This document shows, in pieces, positions 34,740 to 41,416 of a stretch of DNA of 42,331 bases; the stretch's first letter is position 1; each line of letters starts with the position of its first letter. This DNA is from a virus. The notes beneath the pieces are model-generated. The model was not told the origin of the DNA. It was given only the letters and a program-made list of their open reading frames with translations, and made no database searches. Where the stretch lies: positions 1-42,331 of the IMG/VR virus record IMGVR_UViG_3300028553_002705, one strand, 5' to 3'. A program made the translations under genes and the position numbers.

Positions 34740-34748
34740 TGTTATAAT
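34740..34748 (+). promoter_or_regulatory. Extended -10 promoter of the repeat-protein gene
   Basis: TGTTATAAT is a perfect extended -10 box, 25 bases before the ATG at 34773, with GGAGGTG in between. A TTGACG lies too close to act as -35. Confidence 0.55.
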
Positions 34749-34772
34749 ACCCCATATCGGAGGTGTATTATT

Positions 34773-35192
34773 ATGAAAAAAGTTTTTATCACATTATTAG
34801 CTTTTGTATTAACAACAGGCATTGGTTTCGCCAAAACAACTAATTCTTATGATAAATCAGGCAATAAGACAGGTTCTTATAGGGAAACTTCTTCAGGTAC
34901 AATAAATAAATATGACAGAAGTGGCAATAAAGTCGGCTCATATAAAACATCTGGCGACAGAACTTATTCCTACGACAAATCCGGCAACAAAACAGGCTCT
35001 TACAAAACAACCGGAAGTACCACTTATAGCTATGATAAATCAGGCAATAAAACAGGCTCGTACAAATCTAGTGGCGACCGAACAAACGCATATGATAAGA
35101 GCGGCAATAAAACCGGCTACTATAAAAAAGACTCTTCAGGTCGAATAACGGAATATGACAAATCAGGAAATAGGGTCGGCAGCTATAGGTAA
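34773..35192 (+). CDS. Secreted tandem-repeat protein (YDKSGNKTGSY repeats)
   Basis: 139 residues from the ATG at 34773 (strong GGAGGTG site). Residues 1-20 (MKKVFITLLAFVLTTGIGFA) are a signal peptide. The rest is six repeats of about 20 residues, each built on YDKSGNKTGSY followed by a variable Ser/Thr/Gly/Asp linker, also visible as a ~60-base DNA repeat. The regular aromatic/Gly spacing suggests a beta-solenoid or beta-hairpin stack at the cell surface or periplasm. I know no function for it. It is not a phage structural gene, and it lies between the defence operon and another secreted protein. Confidence 0.7.
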   Translation: MKKVFITLLAFVLTTGIGFAKTTNSYDKSGNKTGSYRETSSGTINKYDRSGNKVGSYKTSGDRTYSYDKSGNKTGSYKTTGSTTYSYDKSGNKTGSYKSSGDRTNAYDKSGNKTGYYKKDSSGRITEYDKSGNRVGSYR

Positions 35193-35195
35193 ATT

Positions 35196-35669
35196 TTACT
35201 TTTTTCTATGGCACTTACACTCATAATTTGAGCACTGTCCGTTTTTTAGGTTTAAAATTGCAGGGGTTACATATTCAATATCAAAATTATACTTTAGAGC
35301 CAGGGCTTTTACTCTATTATAATAAATCATCTGCTGTTGAGGGTTTTCCAAAATTAGTACGACTTTAGCTTTTTTGCCTGTCATCAATTGATAATGTAGT
35401 GCCTGCCCGATGCTTTCTGCCCATTTATTAGCGAAATCGAATTCAACGGCGTTTGTCGCTGTTAAACAATCAACCCTCGTAAAATCCTTATTCTCATACT
35501 CAGTAACTCCACCGTGAGCACTACACCAAGCATTTTGATAAGATGCTTCATTGTGCTGATGTTTTACGAATTTATACCCATCGCCGGTTGTGCCGTAATC
35601 AAAGCTGCTTGCCATAATTGGCAGGCAACTAAGCGTAAATATTAGCGATATAAGTATAAGTTTTTTCAT
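35196..35669 (-). CDS. Secreted Cys-containing protein, possibly nuclease-like
   Basis: 157 residues with a clear signal peptide (residues 1-20, ending in MAS) and Cys at about 48, 69 and three near the C-terminus that could form disulphides. The core RVDCLTATNAVEFDFANKWAE followed by IGQALHYQLMTGKKAKVVLIL resembles small proteins with a PD-(D/E)XK-like arrangement (Asp, then Glu-X-Asp, and Lys). That link is from pattern alone. It converges on the repeat-protein gene with only three bases between the stops. A secreted nuclease carried as cargo is possible. Confidence 0.5.
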   Translation of the reverse strand: MKKLILISLIFTLSCLPIMASSFDYGTTGDGYKFVKHQHNEASYQNAWCSAHGGVTEYENKDFTRVDCLTATNAVEFDFANKWAESIGQALHYQLMTGKKAKVVLILENPQQQMIYYNRVKALALKYNFDIEYVTPAILNLKNGQCSNYECKCHRKK

Positions 35670-35681
35670 AGTGCCTTATTG

Positions 35682-35695
35682 TTACACGTGTGTAA
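35682..35695. promoter_or_regulatory. Palindromic operator upstream of the XRE gene
   Basis: TTACACGTGTGTAA is a 14-base near-palindrome (6 of 7 arms match). It sits just upstream of TATAAT at 35700-35705, which has TTGTTA or TTATTG as -35, and between divergently read genes. A natural binding site for the XRE protein encoded at 35731. Confidence 0.5.
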
Positions 35696-35730
35696 TGAAT
35701 ATAATTTAATTTACAACTAACATTACATAT

Positions 35731-35985
35731 ATGCAACAGATTGATAAAGAAAATTTAACAAAAATAGGTTTAAAGATTAAAGAGATACGTTTGTCAAAAT
35801 CCAAGTCTTTAAACGAATTTGTGCTTGCCAAGGGCTTTGTTACCACTGCGACTTGGAGCAGAGTTGAGAATGGATTGTTTGATTTAAAATTCTCAACATT
35901 ATTGAGAATTGCATATATGCTTGATTTGAAAGTTGAAGAGTTGCTTAAAGAAATTGATTTTGACTACAATTTCTCTGATGAGTAG
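35731..35985 (+). CDS. XRE-family HTH regulator
   Basis: 84 residues. A single helix-turn-helix domain: IGLKIKEIRLSKSKSLNEFV, then TTATWSRVENGLFDLKFSTLLRIAYML (about 12-70). No second domain. It is divergent from the secreted-protein gene and has the palindrome and TATAAT upstream, so autoregulation and control of the secreted gene are likely. No clear Shine-Dalgarno site precedes the ATG. Not the lysogeny repressor, which is at 40541. Confidence 0.75.
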   Translation: MQQIDKENLTKIGLKIKEIRLSKSKSLNEFVLAKGFVTTATWSRVENGLFDLKFSTLLRIAYMLDLKVEELLKEIDFDYNFSDE

Positions 35986-36036
35986 CTTGAACCATAAAAG
36001 TAGAAATAACAATATCAAACTGATTAACACTAAGGA

Positions 36037-36354
36037 TTAATCGTTCCTTTTCCTTGCTATTCTGTAAATATAGCCTTCTGATAAGTCACACATCTTTGCA
36101 AGTTCATAGCGAGATTTTTTAGAGCCGTCATAGTGCTTTTTGACATAATCGATTTTTGCCTGCAAGGTTGCATTTTTAGGTACAGAAATAATAATCCCCG
36201 GAAGTTCGCACATCATTTTTATGGTTGCATCAAGTCCGATAATCGCAGCCATAATTTTTAAATCCTCATTGGGAAGATTTTCTATTGTGATATTTTGTAT
36301 CCATGGTTTATTGAAATCCAATAATTTATCCTCACAATTTTGAAACGATCTCAT
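36037..36354 (-). CDS. Mor-like middle/late transcription activator
   Basis: 105 residues. IENLPNEDLKIMAAIIGLDATIKMM and VPKNATLQAKIDYVKKHYDGS, ending with SRYELAKMCDLSEGYIYRIA, match the Mor/C activator family: a dimerisation half and a C-terminal helix-turn-helix. It is the last gene of the early operon, where Mu encodes Mor. It should switch on the late region, probably at 16301-16551. The ATG at 36354 has no Shine-Dalgarno site; a TTG twelve codons in follows GAGGAT, so the true start is uncertain. Confidence 0.75.
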   Translation of the reverse strand: MRSFQNCEDKLLDFNKPWIQNITIENLPNEDLKIMAAIIGLDATIKMMCELPGIIISVPKNATLQAKIDYVKKHYDGSKKSRYELAKMCDLSEGYIYRIARKRND

Positions 36355-36356
36355 CA

Positions 36357-36404
36357 GTTAACGCATAACGTTAAGACAAGAGGCTTGCAGTGATAGCCTC
36401 TTGT
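36357..36404 (-). promoter_or_regulatory. Tandem hairpins in the leader of the Mor-like gene
   Basis: ACAAGAGGC (36376-36384) pairs perfectly with GCCTCTTGT (36396-36404), and TTAACG (36358-36363) with CGTTAA (36369-36374). Both lie in the 55 bases between the preceding gene and the Mor ATG. No T-run follows on minus, so they look like a translation or attenuation control rather than a plain terminator. Confidence 0.5.
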
Positions 36405-36410
36405 TTCGAT

Positions 36411-36656
36411 CTATGCTGACATTAGTGCCATTTTACCTGCGCTAATTAAAGGAATCTCCTTTAATATTTTTCTTAAAATTGCAATTTGAGCTTCTAGCAT
36501 TTTGCAGGTCATTTTACGTTCATATTTACATTGCCAATCGTTTTCATCAAGAGAACTGTTTGCAAAATCGATTTTGGCAGTTAATAAATCTGACTCTAAA
36601 GTTGCAATTTCTGCGTGCATCATTTCTACGACTACAAGTTGTCTGTTGGTTTCCAT
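36411..36656 (-). CDS. Small early coiled-coil protein
   Basis: 81 residues with GGAG upstream of its ATG. Mainly helical with heptad-like Leu/Ile/Met positions (VVEMMHAEIATLESDLLTAKI and LEAQIAILRKILKEI). No family recognised. It lies between gp16 and Mor in the early operon, where Mu-like phages hold several small genes of unknown role. Confidence 0.6.
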   Translation of the reverse strand: METNRQLVVVEMMHAEIATLESDLLTAKIDFANSSLDENDWQCKYERKMTCKMLEAQIAILRKILKEIPLISAGKMALMSA

Positions 36657-36696
36657 TGTTTTTCTCCTTTTCTTTTATCTACATTTTAAAAGCCGT

Positions 36697-37131
36697 TTAA
36701 AGGGCTTTTAAATATTTTTTAATTTTAATTTTTTCCAAAACTGCGATGATTTTTCCTGCTTTGATTTTTGTAATAAAGCGAATGTCCTCAAAGTGGAACT
36801 GTTTTTTGATGAATTTTCTCAAAGATTTTTTAGCAGAATCTTTGTCGGTAAATGTATGCATATCTTTCCATACAACTTCAATTTTTCTAAGCTGTGCCGG
36901 CGTTGCCATTGCATTGTCCCTGGATTTAAAATCATCGTATTTTTTGTGGCTGTTTCCTTTGAAGCTGACTTTATCTTCAAGTATTTCTATAAGTATTTGA
37001 GCTTCGGTTTCGGTCAGATTCTTAGAACTTCCGACACCAAAGCTTGCCAGCATATCTCTGTAAATTTCATCTTCAAGCCCGAGTATATTTGTCAGGGTAT
37101 GGATTTTTTTAATTTGAGTAAAATTGCTCAT
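36697..37131 (-). CDS. Mu gp16-like protein (DUF1018)
   Basis: About 144 residues from the ATG at 37129-37131, supported by GGAGGG upstream. IKKIHTLTNILGLEDEIYRDML and ATPAQLRKIEVVWKDM are the standard DUF1018/gp16 signature, followed by a basic C-terminal half likely to bind DNA. In Mu it is an early regulatory gene of poorly known function. It overlaps the small membrane-protein frame by 23 bases. Confidence 0.85.
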   Translation of the reverse strand: MSNFTQIKKIHTLTNILGLEDEIYRDMLASFGVGSSKNLTETEAQILIEILEDKVSFKGNSHKKYDDFKSRDNAMATPAQLRKIEVVWKDMHTFTDKDSAKKSLRKFIKKQFHFEDIRFITKIKAGKIIAVLEKIKIKKYLKAL

Positions 37132-37252
37132 AATAGCCCTCCGCTTGTAGTTTTCTACCTTGAGGAATTCCACACTGAACGCCTAAAACAAAAATTGCCA
37201 AAACTATCAGGGAAACATATAGTATTTTTTCGTTTTTTGAATATTCTTCCAT
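37109..37252 (-). CDS. Small single-pass membrane protein in the early operon
   Basis: A 47-codon frame from the ATG at 37250-37252, with GAGGG just upstream, filling the gap between MuB and gp16. It begins MEEYSKNEKI, then has one hydrophobic segment (LYVSLIVLAIFVLGV) and a short polar tail. Its end runs 23 bases into the gp16 gene. Size, ribosome site and fit to the gap support it; function unknown. Confidence 0.5.
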   Translation of the reverse strand: MEEYSKNEKILYVSLIVLAIFVLGVQCGIPQGRKLQAEGYYEQFYSN

Positions 37253-37259
37253 CTCGCCC

Positions 37260-38138
37260 TCACACTATTATTTGGCTGATACTAGCCTGCAAAACATCCT
37301 CATTCACTTCCATATTGTTGATTTCAGCAATACGGATTGCTCTGACCAACAGCTTGGTCAGAACTCTCGTATTACCTGAACAATATTCAGACAGGGTAGT
37401 GTATATTGATTTGTAGTTAGGGAGGATGGAGGATATTATTGCTTTTTTGTCTTCTTCAACAAGTGAATTTAGGCGAATAGATATTCCAACTCTAGAGAAA
37501 AGCTGTGCGTATTGCCTTTTTTCGCCTTTAAGGTTCATAATCAAACGAGGCATTCCGACAAGTAAAATTCCTACTTGTGCCTTGTCGTAAATTCTTCTCA
37601 AAAGCTCTAGCGATTTATATGGCAGGTGTTCCGCTTCATCAATAATTATCAAACGGCCCGAAGATTTTAGCTTATTTATTATGTCTAAAAACATTCCGTT
37701 GATTGTGCCACAGCCGTCAAAGCCAAGTTTTTTATGAATTTCAGAGAATAAAACTTTTGGAGTGTAGCCCAAATCGGCCTCCACCAAAATGACATCAGTG
37801 TTATCAATCGCATATTTTTTGACAGCATAAGTTTTACCGATTCCTGCATCGCCGCAACAAACTCCTATTTCATTTTCAACGTGGCAGGTTTTAGCGATGT
37901 CAAAAACATCATCAACAATAGTGGTTTTGACAAAATCAACCTTAATTCTGCCCTCTCTTAATTTTTCAATTTCAAGAAAATTTGCAACAGCATCATCAAT
38001 CTTTTTCACGTTGCCTTTGTAATTACTGTTCATCCACAGGTGCAAAGTCGCATTTGAAACGTTTATAGCTTTTGCAGCGTATCCAACAGTATATTTTTTC
38101 TTCTTTAATAATTCTTTTAATTCTTCAATTAAACTCAT
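37260..38138 (-). CDS. MuB-type transposition ATPase and target selector
   Basis: 292 residues. An N-terminal helix-turn-helix (KYTVGYAAKAINVSNATLHLWM, about 15-36) is followed by an AAA+ core with Walker A GDAGIGKT (96-103) and Walker B LIIIDEAE (163-170). The C-terminal part (about 230-292) is the small DNA-binding MuB domain. It binds ATP and target DNA, delivers targets to MuA and gives target immunity. The gene begins 8 bases after the MuA stop, the usual A-B order. Confidence 0.92.
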   Translation of the reverse strand: MSLIEELKELLKKKKYTVGYAAKAINVSNATLHLWMNSNYKGNVKKIDDAVANFLEIEKLREGRIKVDFVKTTIVDDVFDIAKTCHVENEIGVCCGDAGIGKTYAVKKYAIDNTDVILVEADLGYTPKVLFSEIHKKLGFDGCGTINGMFLDIINKLKSSGRLIIIDEAEHLPYKSLELLRRIYDKAQVGILLVGMPRLIMNLKGEKRQYAQLFSRVGISIRLNSLVEEDKKAIISSILPNYKSIYTTLSEYCSGNTRVLTKLLVRAIRIAEINNMEVNEDVLQASISQIIV

Positions 38139-38146
38139 TTTTCCTC

Positions 38147-40090
38147 CTACATAGCCCTTTTGGCAATATCACGCTTTTTCTCGGTTTCGGTGAGATACAG
38201 CTTCTGTTTTTCTTTTATTGGTGTGACATACTTTTCAGCCCTAAAAGTAGATTGCTTGGTACTTTTGACAACCTTATCCATTTTTGTATTTGTGATTTTT
38301 GAAATTTTAGGCTTATTTTCAAAGTTTGTTTGGAGTAATCCATTTTTCAAATTGTTCACAATCTCAGCATTTGTTGGGCTATACTTACATTTGATATATG
38401 ATTTTAAAAGTTTCTTTTCTTTGTTTTTAGCCTCAACTGCCTTTTTGTACTGAGCTTTTTCAATATTTGTTTTTGCCATAAATGATACGGCTTGGTTGAC
38501 ATTCGCATTGCCCAAAAATTCTTCTGTAGCAGCATCAAATACCCAAGCTTCCTGATAGGCGTTTATATCTCTTCTCAGGTAAACCTTTGTGCCTTTTTTA
38601 GCAATCATCCACTCATCCCAATATGTAAGCTGAAGCTGTGAATCATACACACCGTTTCTGCCGATTGAAACATCTTTTGAGGTTCGCATACAGAAAAGTT
38701 TTAGAGCATCTTTACTTATTATTTTCTTTACTGAATACTCTTCAGCCCATAATTCGTCAGGGCATTTACCCTGCAAGACCTTGCCGTTTGACGGCATTTT
38801 ATTCAGAACATTGAGGATAAAATCGTCAAATATCGTTTTGAAATCTTCAAACGGCATAATTTGCTCGTTTTTGATTTCGGTTTTTAATTTTTCAGGTCTT
38901 TCAGTAATTTTTCCACCACGGTAGCCGACCATATGTTTTGAAAGGTATGTTTTTACCTTCAGAAAATCTCTTTCAATCGGCTTTGTTTGTGCGTTATACG
39001 GCAGGGCAAAATGTACATTTATACCTAAATTTTTCAGTAAAGAATTTTCTTTTGAGGAGTTGTGTAAAACTTTGATTGAGCCGCTTCTACCGCCTGCAAA
39101 ATCTTTACAGCGATAGTCTTTACCGTTATCAAGATAAATATCAATCGGAAGCCCGAAGAGTAAAACGCCATAATAAAAAGCTTGGAAAATATGGTCAGAA
39201 TTCGGACTTTCTGCGTGCAAAAACCACCCTAACCATTTTGAAGATTTAATATCCCTGAAAACTGTCACCCACGGAAAGCAAACGCTACCGTTAAAATTAA
39301 CGGCGACATCAATTTGTGCGTGGTCTGAAACCCAAAAGCTTCCGGCTGTGATGTTTGAATAATCTCTTGGTATATATGAAGCGTATTTTTTATTCCAAGC
39401 GGCTTCGCCGTACCTTGCAAGGAAAATAGCTTGCTCTGGGATACTGTTTTTCAAAAGTCTGTCAAAAGTTCTGCAAGTTGGAAAATTTGTTAATTCAACA
39501 TCATCTTTTTCTTTTGCATAACCCAACGTGACACGCCAACAAGAGTTTGCAGAAGGTGCTCCTTCTTTTAAGTAAAGGCTTTTGTAGTATTCAAAATATT
39601 CTTCGTTTATTAAATCTAATTTGCGAGTGTTCCCCTTTTTTGACAATAAAGCTGTTATTCCATGCTTTTTGTAATTGCACTTTGCTTCGTACAAGCGCGT
39701 ATAGCTCGAAGCCTTGTCAGGGTGTTGCTGATTCCAAATTTTTAAAAACTCAATTATTTGACGGTGTGGCATATTTTCGGTATGCGAAATAAGCTCTAAA
39801 TATTTGTCCGCCTGCTTTCTTGCCCACGCAGGAGCTTGAGCGTATTCTATACTATTTTGAGGGTTAACTATCAAATCCACTTTTGGAGTGGTATTATTTG
39901 TAAAATATTTGTCTTGAGCCTCTTGTGGCAACGAAGACAAAAGTACAGAATAAATTTTGCACTTTTCAACTTTTTGAGCAGTTGCAGTGTATTTTACAGT
40001 TTTGCATTTTCTTCTGACCGTTTCAGTTATTTCACCTGTCAGCCTGCAAACCTCTTCAATTGTTAACCATATATTCCCATCCTGAATCAT
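38147..40090 (-). CDS. MuA-type DDE transposase
   Basis: 647 residues. An N-terminal HTH region (IWLTIEEVCRLTGEITETVRRKC) for end or enhancer binding is followed by the rve-type core. Catalytic residues by position: Asp256 in VSDHAQ, Asp321 in YLDNGKD and Glu373 in PIERDF, spacing close to that of MuA. The C-terminal basic region (about 580-647) fits the MuB/ClpX interaction part. It cuts phage ends and joins them to new targets, for integration and replicative transposition. Starts one base inside the Ner-like gene's stop. Confidence 0.94.
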   Translation of the reverse strand: MIQDGNIWLTIEEVCRLTGEITETVRRKCKTVKYTATAQKVEKCKIYSVLLSSLPQEAQDKYFTNNTTPKVDLIVNPQNSIEYAQAPAWARKQADKYLELISHTENMPHRQIIEFLKIWNQQHPDKASSYTRLYEAKCNYKKHGITALLSKKGNTRKLDLINEEYFEYYKSLYLKEGAPSANSCWRVTLGYAKEKDDVELTNFPTCRTFDRLLKNSIPEQAIFLARYGEAAWNKKYASYIPRDYSNITAGSFWVSDHAQIDVAVNFNGSVCFPWVTVFRDIKSSKWLGWFLHAESPNSDHIFQAFYYGVLLFGLPIDIYLDNGKDYRCKDFAGGRSGSIKVLHNSSKENSLLKNLGINVHFALPYNAQTKPIERDFLKVKTYLSKHMVGYRGGKITERPEKLKTEIKNEQIMPFEDFKTIFDDFILNVLNKMPSNGKVLQGKCPDELWAEEYSVKKIISKDALKLFCMRTSKDVSIGRNGVYDSQLQLTYWDEWMIAKKGTKVYLRRDINAYQEAWVFDAATEEFLGNANVNQAVSFMAKTNIEKAQYKKAVEAKNKEKKLLKSYIKCKYSPTNAEIVNNLKNGLLQTNFENKPKISKITNTKMDKVVKSTKQSTFRAEKYVTPIKEKQKLYLTETEKKRDIAKRAM

Positions 40091-40290
40091 TAAAGAACCA
40101 CTCCTTTTAAGTCATCAAGGCGGACATTATCTCTAAGCCATTTGTCAAATCTTTCGTTACTTCTTTGACCCGAAACAAGCATACTGATGTAGCTTTCAGA
40201 AAAGTCAAGAATTTTTGCAGCTTCACGTTGAGTGATTCCAAGTCTCATTAGAGCTATTTTATATTTCATACTGATAATTTTTTTACTCAT
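40090..40290 (-). CDS. Ner-like early HTH regulator
   Basis: 66 residues with AGGGGAA before the ATG. KIALMRLGITQREAAKILDFSESYISMLVSGQ is a compact helix-turn-helix. First gene of the early operon, directly before MuA, as Ner in Mu, where it represses both the repressor and early promoters. Its own promoter and the operator array are at 40311-40523. Confidence 0.75.
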   Translation of the reverse strand: MSKKIISMKYKIALMRLGITQREAAKILDFSESYISMLVSGQRSNERFDKWLRDNVRLDDLKGVVL

Positions 40291-40329
40291 TTCCCCTACT
40301 CAATGTTTTCTTACTGCACGATACTGCAT

Positions 40330-40358
40330 AGAATATGACAAATTGTGCGGACGGTCAA
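40330..40358 (-). promoter_or_regulatory. Early promoter (leftward, drives ner-A-B)
   Basis: On the minus strand TTGACC (40353-40358), a 17-base spacer and TATTCT (40330-40335). The spacer contains a GCACAA operator half-site and TACTGCACGA lies just downstream, so a bound repressor or Ner would block it. Confidence 0.6.
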
Positions 40359-40488
40359 GGGAAATTGGTAAACTGTGAAACTCTTTACAAAAAGAATAGA
40401 GTAGCTAGACCCCTCAAAATTAATAATCATCTCGTGTTGACACATTGTGCAATAGTTAAGAATTATTACACGATACTTCATAGAGGGG

Positions 40489-40517
40489 TTGAAGTTTTGT
40501 GCGAGTTGTGAAATACT
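40489..40517 (+). promoter_or_regulatory. Repressor promoter (rightward)
   Basis: TTGAAG (40489-40494), 17 bases, AATACT (40512-40517), which lies inside the palindromic operator 40506-40523. A second candidate has TTGACA at 40437-40442 with a weak -10 near 40461. Overlap with the palindrome implies autorepression. Confidence 0.45.
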
Positions 40518-40540
40518 TTACAATAAAAAGGAATGTGTAA

Positions 40541-41239
40541 ATGTCAAACTTACAATCAAGAATTAAAAAAGTTAGAACTGAGCACGGAATGTCCGTGGAA
40601 GACGTTGCTAAAAAACTTGCAGAAGACGGCGTTAAAATTTCTGCCAGGACTATCTATTCCTATGAATTAAACGAAAGACAGCCAAGTGTAATGTATCTGC
40701 AAGCACTTGTCGATTATCTTGAAGTTAATCCAGAATGGCTTTTAAGTGGCAGGGGCGAAGTTTTTCCATCAGAAACAACCGCAACTGATATGCCTGCAAA
40801 TGTTGATTTATCGCAAATGGTATTTTTGCCATTGATAAATATGGCTGCGTCCGCGGGATATGGAGCACTGATTGAAGAACGAGAAATGACAAAAGACTTC
40901 ATTGCTTTTGCTAAAAAATGGCTGACTGACATAACAGTAACATCGCCGAAACATCTTTTAGCTTTTACGGTTAAAGGAAATTCAATGGCAGGCGAAATTA
41001 ATGACGGCGACTTGATTATCGTGAACGATACAATGAATGATTTATCCAATGATGGAACCTATGTTGTAAGTATTGACGATAAATTATACGTTAAACTCCT
41101 GCAACGAATTCCAGGAAATAAAGTTCAGGTAGTAAGCAAAAATCAAGAATATTCACCGTTCACGGTAGACCTTGAAACCGAGCATTTTAGAATAATCGGC
41201 AAAGTCATCTGGTCAGGTGGAAAAAAGGATAGATACTGA
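40541..41239 (+). CDS. Lysogeny repressor, HTH plus S24 (LexA/CI-type) peptidase
   Basis: 232 residues. An XRE helix-turn-helix (about 5-65, MSVEDVAKKLAEDGVKISARTIYSYE) is linked to a LexA-like domain with Ser148 in KGNSM and Lys185 in YVKLLQ, the catalytic pair. An Ala-Gly at 105-106 is the likely self-cleavage bond. Cleavage after DNA damage would induce the phage, unlike Mu's own repressor, which is not of this type. Divergent from the early operon; followed by a strong terminator. Confidence 0.88.
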   Translation: MSNLQSRIKKVRTEHGMSVEDVAKKLAEDGVKISARTIYSYELNERQPSVMYLQALVDYLEVNPEWLLSGRGEVFPSETTATDMPANVDLSQMVFLPLINMAASAGYGALIEEREMTKDFIAFAKKWLTDITVTSPKHLLAFTVKGNSMAGEINDGDLIIVNDTMNDLSNDGTYVVSIDDKLYVKLLQRIPGNKVQVVSKNQEYSPFTVDLETEHFRIIGKVIWSGGKKDRY

Positions 41240-41300
41240 TTAAATATTTAAAATTCAAAATATACAACTTACGGTTTTATTTAGTATAGAAACTTGCTGA

Positions 41301-41335
41301 GTGGTTATTTCCATTTTAGAAATAACCACTTTTTT
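41301..41335 (+). terminator. Rho-independent terminator after the repressor
   Basis: A perfect 11-bp stem, GTGGTTATTTC (41301-41311) with GAAATAACCAC (41319-41329), a 7-base loop and six T. Confidence 0.9.
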
Positions 41336-41380
41336 AAATGTTTAAAATTGTTGCATTTTATTTTTTAAAAAAATGGTTTA

Positions 41381-41389
41381 TGCTATAAC
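41381..41389 (+). promoter_or_regulatory. Extended -10 promoter of mrr
   Basis: TGCTATAAC (TG-N-TATAAC), with an A/T-rich tract upstream and no clear -35. Placed between the terminator and the mrr ribosome site. Confidence 0.45.
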
Positions 41390-41416
41390 GGAGAAAAGAG
41401 AAGCAAGGGTGTGAAT

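Larger units (their letters stand above)
40311..40523. promoter_or_regulatory. Operator array between Ner and repressor genes
   Basis: Three motifs occur twice each. (A) TTACTGCACGATACTGCATA-type at 40311-40333 and 40463-40485 (19 of 23 match). (B) GACA(A/C)ATTGTGC at 40337-40348 and 40439-40450. (C) TGTGAAA-N2-CTTTACAA at 40374-40390 and 40507-40523; the second is an 18-base near-palindrome (40506-40523). Half-sites of the form GCAC(A/G)A occur in both directions. CCCCTC/GAGGGG (40410-40415, 40483-40488) forms a spaced inverted repeat. This is the lysis-lysogeny switch, with likely separate sites for the S24 repressor (C) and Ner-like protein (A/B). Confidence 0.6.

Noticed and set aside
34842-35190. 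Regular ~60-base repeats that could suggest a CRISPR-like array
   Set aside because: The repeats keep one reading frame, encode a coherent repeated peptide after a signal peptide, and have no constant repeat/unique spacer structure.
36793-37416. 207-codon plus-strand frame across gp16 and MuB
   Set aside because: Antisense to well-supported early genes; Phe-rich composition is the mirror of Lys-rich coding on the other strand.
41240-41400. Mu-type left end with transposase binding sites
   Set aside because: No repeated end-binding motif was recognised, only a terminator and a promoter; the end may be further right, outside the window.
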